Shown here: positions 15,730-20,037 of the stretch, piece by piece
How positions within the stretch are numbered: the stretch's first letter is position 1
How the letters are laid out: each line of letters opens with the position of its first letter
IMG/VR virus record: IMGVR_UViG_3300042328_000131
Span: 1-20,037 of that record
From: a virus
DNA: 20,037 nucleotides
Direction: 5' to 3' (one strand)
The notes under the pieces: generated by a model
Told to the model about the DNA's origin: nothing
The model's input: only the letters and a program-made list of their open reading frames with translations
The model's database searches: none
Made by a program: the position numbers and the translations under genes

Positions 15730-16373
15730 TGCAATTACTTACAGTAGGTGACAGTTTTACATACGGTGAAGAACTAAGCGATTTAAACAACGCCTGGCCT
15801 TTTCTTTTAGGCACTAAGTTAGGTTATGAAGTTACCAATCTAGCCAAACCAGGTAGCGGTAACATTCGCATGGTGCGCCACTGTGTTGAACAGACTAATA
15901 ATTACGACATGGCTATCATTGCCTGGAGTCATTTTGCACGTATTGAAATGGCCGACGAAGCCGGATTCTACGACTTATGGCCAGGCGGTGGCCATTTGCC
16001 ACATAGAGGGTGGGCCGACTGGCGCTGGGAAATAATTGATTATTTTAGTCGCCATCATAATGATGACTATTTGTATAGACAATATTTGCTAAACATTATT
16101 CTAATACAAAACTTCTTTAAGGCCAATAATAAACCATATTTGATGCTAGATAGTTTTGGCAATCACCAAGTAAACAATCGTACCGCCGAAGTCAACAAAG
16201 ATTTATTAGATCAAATTGACGGTAGATTTTATGTAGGTTGGCCGGTTGACACTATGATGGAATGGACCTACGGTAGTGAAATAGGTCCTCGTAAACATTT
16301 CTTAGATCGTGGTCATGAAATGGTAGCAGACAAAGTTTACAACCATATGAAGGGATTGGGATGGGATGTCTGA
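15729..16373 (+). CDS. SGNH/GDSL-type hydrolase-like protein, array member 2
   Basis: A 214-residue protein. Block I is V6-G-D-S9-F-T-Y-G-E-E-L (nucleophile candidate S9), and block II is KPGSGNIRM (40-48). W66-S-H-F-A-R71 stands in place of GxND. Block V is K-H190-F-L-D-R-G-H196-E-M-V-A, with no Asp three residues before H190. The middle region is rich in Trp and aromatic residues (GGGHLPHRGWADWRW, 86-100), unlike the neighbouring members, so this copy is the most diverged of the three in the array. Its ATG shares one base with the stop of the micro-protein (TAATG), implying translational coupling. Probably an esterase or O-acyl transferase acting in the cytoplasm; the substrate is unknown. 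Confidence 0.78.
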   Translation: MQLLTVGDSFTYGEELSDLNNAWPFLLGTKLGYEVTNLAKPGSGNIRMVRHCVEQTNNYDMAIIAWSHFARIEMADEAGFYDLWPGGGHLPHRGWADWRWEIIDYFSRHHNDDYLYRQYLLNIILIQNFFKANNKPYLMLDSFGNHQVNNRTAEVNKDLLDQIDGRFYVGWPVDTMMEWTYGSEIGPRKHFLDRGHEMVADKVYNHMKGLGWDV

Positions 16374-17152
16374 TAGCCGGTGGCGATAGTTTCACTTACG
16401 GTAGCGAGCTTGCTGATTGTTTTATCTTAAGCGATACTGCACCACCTAAAGAAGTGCCCAGTCAACATACTTACACAGCATTAATAGCCAGAGATATGGG
16501 ATTAGAGTATGTGTGCGCTGCAGAACCTGGATACAGTAACAGTGCAATTAGGCGCAGTGTAATGAATACATGCGATCAATATCTCGATATTGAGCAAGTA
16601 ATAGTTACCTGGAGTTTCCCTGGCAGATACGAATTTAATTTTAATAGTAGTTGGGAACAGATCAGTCCTTGGAGTGTTTCGGATAATGCAGAAAAAACTA
16701 TTAAAAAAGATTTTCAAATAGATAATCCTATAGTATTTCAACACCATCTAGATAAATTACAGCGTGAACAAACATTGGGTATAAGTGATTTTGCTCGTGT
16801 ATTTTACAGTAAGATTGGCGGATACGAGTATTGGGAAGTTTACCATAGTCTATTAGATATTGTGCTACTACAACAATATTTAGAATTACGTAATATACCT
16901 TATTTGTTTTTGGGAGTAGACGAGTGTCTATTAGATAATGTTAATAAACATCTAGATGATATTAGCATTAAAACATTACAGCAACAACTTAATTTAAATA
17001 ATTGGTATTGGTTCTCTGGCCATAAAGGATTTTATACTTGGGCAAAGGATAATAAGTTTCCTTTCGCAACAACACATCCGCGAGAAGAAGCACACATTGA
17101 GGCAGCAAATTTAATATATGAACATCTTAGGTATATCGGCCGGCTTCCATGA
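16361..17152 (+). CDS. SGNH/GDSL-type hydrolase-like protein, array member 3
   Basis: A 263-residue protein, paralogous to array member 1. Block I is G7-G8-D9-S10-F-T-Y-G-S-E-L, and block II is EPGYSNSAIRR (55-65). W84-S-F-P-G-R89 replaces GxND. The C-terminal NNWYWF, KGFYTWAKDNK (222-232) and T-T-H239-P240-x3-A-H245 match member 1. A segment of about 60 residues (95-155) absent from member 1 accounts for the greater length. The DNA around block I shares a 12-base run with member 1 (GGTGGCGATAGT), consistent with duplication. GAAGGGA (16349-16355) lies five bases before the ATG. It overlaps the carbamoyltransferase gene by 35 bases, the longest overlap in the operon. Predicted cytoplasmic hydrolase or acyl transferase of unknown substrate. 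Confidence 0.78.
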   Translation: MGCLIAGGDSFTYGSELADCFILSDTAPPKEVPSQHTYTALIARDMGLEYVCAAEPGYSNSAIRRSVMNTCDQYLDIEQVIVTWSFPGRYEFNFNSSWEQISPWSVSDNAEKTIKKDFQIDNPIVFQHHLDKLQREQTLGISDFARVFYSKIGGYEYWEVYHSLLDIVLLQQYLELRNIPYLFLGVDECLLDNVNKHLDDISIKTLQQQLNLNNWYWFSGHKGFYTWAKDNKFPFATTHPREEAHIEAANLIYEHLRYIGRLP

Positions 17153-18611
17153 TGCCGCTGTAACATTAATCAACGACCAAGGTCAGATCTTATTTGCTGG
17201 GCATAGCGAACGCTACAGCAAACGTAAACACGATCCTAAACTACACAACGATCTAATAAAAGATGCACTTAGCTACGGTGATGTAGATACTGTAGCTTAC
17301 TATGAACGCCCTTGGGTTAAGAAGACTCGTCAATTGTATGCTGGGCAGTACAGCGAACTAACTAAAGATTGGAGTGTGCGTAAAATGCTGTCAGAAGCAG
17401 CACCGTGGAGTAGATTACATCATCTTCCTATTAGTACATACAATCATCATTTAAGTCATGCGGCTGCGGGGTTTCAAACGAGTCCATTTGACGATGCAAC
17501 AGTTGTGGTAATCGATGCCATTGGTGAGTGGGATACAATAAGCATATGGTCTGCACATTACGTCAATGGCCGAGCACAATATAAGAAAGTTTGGGGACAA
17601 AAATACCCACACAGCATTGGCTTGATGTACAGTGCATTTACTAAAAGTGTTGGACTTAAACCCTTGGACGAAGAATATATCTTAATGGGCATGGCGGGAT
17701 GGGGTAAGCAACAGAATTGGTTTCAAGCTGACAATCTTAAAGCCAGTCTGATAGAAGATGAAGTGGCAATGATATTCAAACATAATCTACACATCGGCTT
17801 ACCTGGCAAGATCAAAGGTAATTGGAGTGATGAAGATACTGCTAGAGCTGCACAAGAACTCACTGAAGATTTAATAGCAACAATTATGATGAAGGCCAGC
17901 GACCTTGCGCCAAACAGTAATTTAGTCTATTGTGGGGGTGTGGCACTTAACTGTAGTGCAAATAAAATATTAGGGGGATACTTTGATAACATTTGGATTA
18001 TGCCTAATCCTGGCGATGCCGGGTCTAGCCTTGGCGCAGCTGCAATGGCACTGGGCAGAAGATTGGTTTGGAAAGATGCTTTCCTTGGCCATGATATTTG
18101 TGGTCTTTACCCTACTAAAAGTATCATTTCCGAGTTAACCACAAATAAGATTTGTGGCGTGGCGAGCGGCCGGGCGGAGTTTGGTCCGCGAGCCCTTGGT
18201 AACCGTAGTTTATTAGCAGACCCTAGAGGACCTGAGATCAAGGATACTGTAAATGAAATTAAACGTAGACAAAAGTTTAGACCATTTGCACCAGTTATAC
18301 TCGAGGAGCTAGTACACGAATACTTTGATATGCCTGTTGGGTGGGATCGTAGCCCTTATATGCAGACAGTGGCTCGCTGTAAGCATCCTGAATTGTTTCC
18401 TGCTATTGTACATGTTGACGGAACAAGTCGAGTGCAAACTGTGCCAAATGATGGCTCGGGGATTAGACAACTATTAGAGCAGTGGTTTACATGGACAGGA
18501 TGTCCTATGCTACTTAATACAAGTTTAAATATCCGCGGTGAACCAATGGTCAACGATCGTGCCGATGCTGATCGCTTTGAACAGTTATACGGAGTTAAAG
18601 TCTACTCATGA
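17118..18611 (+). CDS. O-carbamoyltransferase, NodU/TobZ/CmcH family
   Basis: A 497-residue protein with both domains of the family. The Kae1-like N-terminal domain begins MNILGISAGFHDAAVTL, has the metal-site motif H110-H111-L-S-H114-A, then VIDAIGEWDT (131-140), YCGGVALNCSANKIL (271-285) and PNPGDAGSSLGAA (297-309). The C-terminal YrdC-like domain carries GRAEFGPRALGNRSLLADPR (351-370) and FRPFAPVILEE (388-398), ending near LNTSLN and a GEPMVN element. Family members form carbamoyl-adenylate from carbamoyl phosphate and ATP, then carbamoylate a hydroxyl of a sugar or antibiotic. At 497 residues it is somewhat shorter than the common 550-600, but no key motif is missing. Context suggests a sugar acceptor; a modified nucleobase is also possible. 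The ATG 17118 start lies in the preceding gene; the stop overlaps the next ATG (ATGA). Confidence 0.92.
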   Translation: MNILGISAGFHDAAVTLINDQGQILFAGHSERYSKRKHDPKLHNDLIKDALSYGDVDTVAYYERPWVKKTRQLYAGQYSELTKDWSVRKMLSEAAPWSRLHHLPISTYNHHLSHAAAGFQTSPFDDATVVVIDAIGEWDTISIWSAHYVNGRAQYKKVWGQKYPHSIGLMYSAFTKSVGLKPLDEEYILMGMAGWGKQQNWFQADNLKASLIEDEVAMIFKHNLHIGLPGKIKGNWSDEDTARAAQELTEDLIATIMMKASDLAPNSNLVYCGGVALNCSANKILGGYFDNIWIMPNPGDAGSSLGAAAMALGRRLVWKDAFLGHDICGLYPTKSIISELTTNKICGVASGRAEFGPRALGNRSLLADPRGPEIKDTVNEIKRRQKFRPFAPVILEELVHEYFDMPVGWDRSPYMQTVARCKHPELFPAIVHVDGTSRVQTVPNDGSGIRQLLEQWFTWTGCPMLLNTSLNIRGEPMVNDRADADRFEQLYGVKVYS

Positions 18612-19531
18612 AAAAAATTAAACTTCAAATAATGAATTTTTATTATGGGTTTAAATGCAATCTGGCCTGTAAAGGGTGCAATAGTGGTTCGGACATTATT
18701 TTTCATAAAGACTACGACCCAAGTATAGAAAGTATTTTAGAAACTATTTCTAATTTTGCTAACTATGTCGACGATGTTACTAATATGATTACATTAGTCG
18801 GCGGTGAACCTACACTGTATTGGCATGAAAAAGTAGTACCTATGGCACGGCATGTTAGAAAACTTTTTCCAAATTCAATTATTAATATTAGTACAAATGC
18901 ATTACTGATACACAAATTTAGAGACGACATCGTTGATTTATTTTTAGAAGTAGGTAATATACGTTTATCAATTGATGATCATTTGGCAGGATTTGCAGAT
19001 AGTAAAGAAGCACAAAAATATTATGAAAATTTAAAATATTTTTTAAGTCATCCCCGTATACACAAGATACATGATATGCATTATGATATTCCTGATAATA
19101 AGATTGATTTTATGTTGCATACGTTTCATGAACACGGATTTAAAGCACAGTTTAAAATGGTCGGTGGTAAAATAAAACCTTTTGCTACTAACGATCCAGA
19201 TGGTTCCTTTAAGATAGGATGTATTAGTCCGTTTTGTGCAGCGGCCATAGACAGTAAACTATATAAATGCCCTAGGTTATTAGCATTGCCTAAAGTACTA
19301 ACAGAAACTAATCAGTTAGATGACCCAGACTGGCAAAAATATTTAAATTATAAACCGATCGATTTAAAAACTGCAACCCAAGAAGATATAGATTATTTTG
19401 AACGTACTGAAGCTCAACCAATACCCGAATGTGATGTATGTCCGAACGGACGTGAGCAAAATATACATTGGTTCCCTCAATCAAAAGAAAACGTGTTAAA
19501 GCGCAAAATTAAAAATGACAACTCAAAATAA
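18608..19531 (+). CDS. Radical SAM enzyme with C-terminal Cys-rich (SPASM/twitch-like) tail
   Basis: A 307-residue protein of a different architecture from the other six radical SAM genes. The cluster motif is close to the N-terminus, C17-x3-C21-x2-C24 (FKCNLACKGCNSG), and GGEPT is at 65-69. The C-terminal region has five cysteines, C205, C210, C221 (YKCPR), C275 and C278 (PECDVCPNG), arranged like a shortened SPASM/twitch auxiliary cluster site. Such enzymes include peptide-modifying and sugar-dehydrating types; no substrate can be given. The coding sequence is A+T-rich (about 25-28% G+C in the lines at 19021 and 19081), lower than many neighbours. It is coupled by ATGA to the carbamoyltransferase and overlaps the next SGNH-type gene by 17 bases. 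Confidence 0.87.
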   Translation: MKKIKLQIMNFYYGFKCNLACKGCNSGSDIIFHKDYDPSIESILETISNFANYVDDVTNMITLVGGEPTLYWHEKVVPMARHVRKLFPNSIINISTNALLIHKFRDDIVDLFLEVGNIRLSIDDHLAGFADSKEAQKYYENLKYFLSHPRIHKIHDMHYDIPDNKIDFMLHTFHEHGFKAQFKMVGGKIKPFATNDPDGSFKIGCISPFCAAAIDSKLYKCPRLLALPKVLTETNQLDDPDWQKYLNYKPIDLKTATQEDIDYFERTEAQPIPECDVCPNGREQNIHWFPQSKENVLKRKIKNDNSK

Positions 19532-20037
19532 TTACTGGGCTTTAGGTAGTACATTAGATCTTGGCACATACCCCCGTGATCAAGAGATGGCGTTTAGCCT
19601 GTCTGATTTAGACAGTGAAGAACGATTTAATAATATACAAGGGACCAGACACCAAGGCCATCCAAACTGGCGTGCTGATAGTTTTACCTACAAATATAAT
19701 TCACACGGATTTAGAAGTTGTGAATTTGATCTTAACGGAATGAATCCTATAATTCTTACGTTGGGCTGCAGTCATACTGTTGGAGTAGGAGTTCCCCAAC
19801 AGGATAATTGGCCGGAACAATTTGGTCGTGATTATTTTCCTGATTATAGTGTTTACAATGCAGGACTGGGTGGCGCCGGCGCTGATACTGTGGCCAGATT
19901 GGCAGTTAACCTAATTCCTATTATTAAACCTTCAATTGTAGCAGTCATGTGGCCAAGTCTATTTAGATTTGAAACATACGAGAACGGTGCTGTGTTTAAT
20001 GGTGCATGGACTATGGAAGAGGATAATCTACAATACG
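19515..20037 (+). CDS. SGNH/GDSL-type hydrolase-like protein (3' partial, GCS block I)
   Basis: The frame opens at ATG 19515 and runs off the right edge; 174 residues are visible. An N-terminal region of about 75 residues contains F-T-Y-K-Y-N-S-H-G-F-R (58-67), an element I associate with longer SGNH proteins. It is followed by block I L-G84-C85-S86-H-T-V-G-V-G-V (nucleophile candidate S86; Cys replaces Asp, as in the SGNH gene at 6789) and a Gly-rich block II, NAGLGGAGADT (115-125). W146-P-S-L-F-R151 occupies the GxND position, as in the other four SGNH genes. Block V is beyond the window. It is preceded directly by a radical SAM gene, repeating the arrangement seen at 5419-7451. No Shine-Dalgarno is seen. 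Confidence 0.78.
   Translation, partial: MTTQNNYWALGSTLDLGTYPRDQEMAFSLSDLDSEERFNNIQGTRHQGHPNWRADSFTYKYNSHGFRSCEFDLNGMNPIILTLGCSHTVGVGVPQQDNWPEQFGRDYFPDYSVYNAGLGGAGADTVARLAVNLIPIIKPSIVAVMWPSLFRFETYENGAVFNGAWTMEEDNLQY

Noticed and set aside
1-20037. tRNA, rRNA, CRISPR array, insertion sequence or attachment site
   Set aside because: No cloverleaf with CCA end, regular spaced repeat, transposase or terminal inverted repeat was seen by eye; the plus strand is almost fully coding.

Overview
The window looks like part of a double-stranded DNA tailed-phage genome, most likely an uncultured marine myovirus-like phage. It is A+T-rich, everything lies on the plus strand, and genes overlap almost without exception. 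It opens with the end of a Gly/Thr/Asn-rich virion-type protein, followed by a long run of the accessory enzymes that marine T4-like phages often carry. No integrase, tRNA, transposase, CRISPR array or host housekeeping gene is visible. The host cannot be named from this sequence.

Layout. Positions 1-807 hold the 3' end of a structural (tail or fibre type) gene, closed by a hairpin-plus-T terminator (809-830). A promoter candidate (821-849) follows directly. From 864 to the right edge runs one unbroken polycistron of about 19.2 kb in which every gene junction overlaps by 1-35 bases. Its order is: a small unknown protein; two GT-A-like glycosyltransferases; a small unknown protein with a strong ribosome-binding site; a third GT-A-like protein; two tandem divergent radical SAM enzymes; an SGNH-type protein; a canonical N-terminal-twitch radical SAM enzyme; a radical SAM enzyme with a B12-binding-type N-terminus; another N-twitch radical SAM enzyme; a GT10-like glycosyltransferase; a third N-twitch radical SAM enzyme; a 364-residue protein of unknown function; SGNH protein; a 33-residue basic micro-protein; two more SGNH proteins; a NodU/TobZ-type carbamoyltransferase; a seventh radical SAM enzyme of another architecture; and the start of a fifth SGNH protein that leaves the window.

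How the genes may work together (inference). Glycosyltransferases, SGNH proteins (often O-acyl hydrolases or transferases), an O-carbamoyltransferase and seven radical SAM enzymes together suggest a pathway that builds or decorates a glycan or other small moiety. Possible targets are the virion surface, the host envelope or phage DNA. The genes fall into repeated modules in which a radical SAM gene precedes its partner genes. The SGNH proteins share a W-x4-R motif where the usual Asn block would be, and the four complete ones lack the block-V Asp. That makes them a distinct subfamily whose chemistry cannot be assumed.
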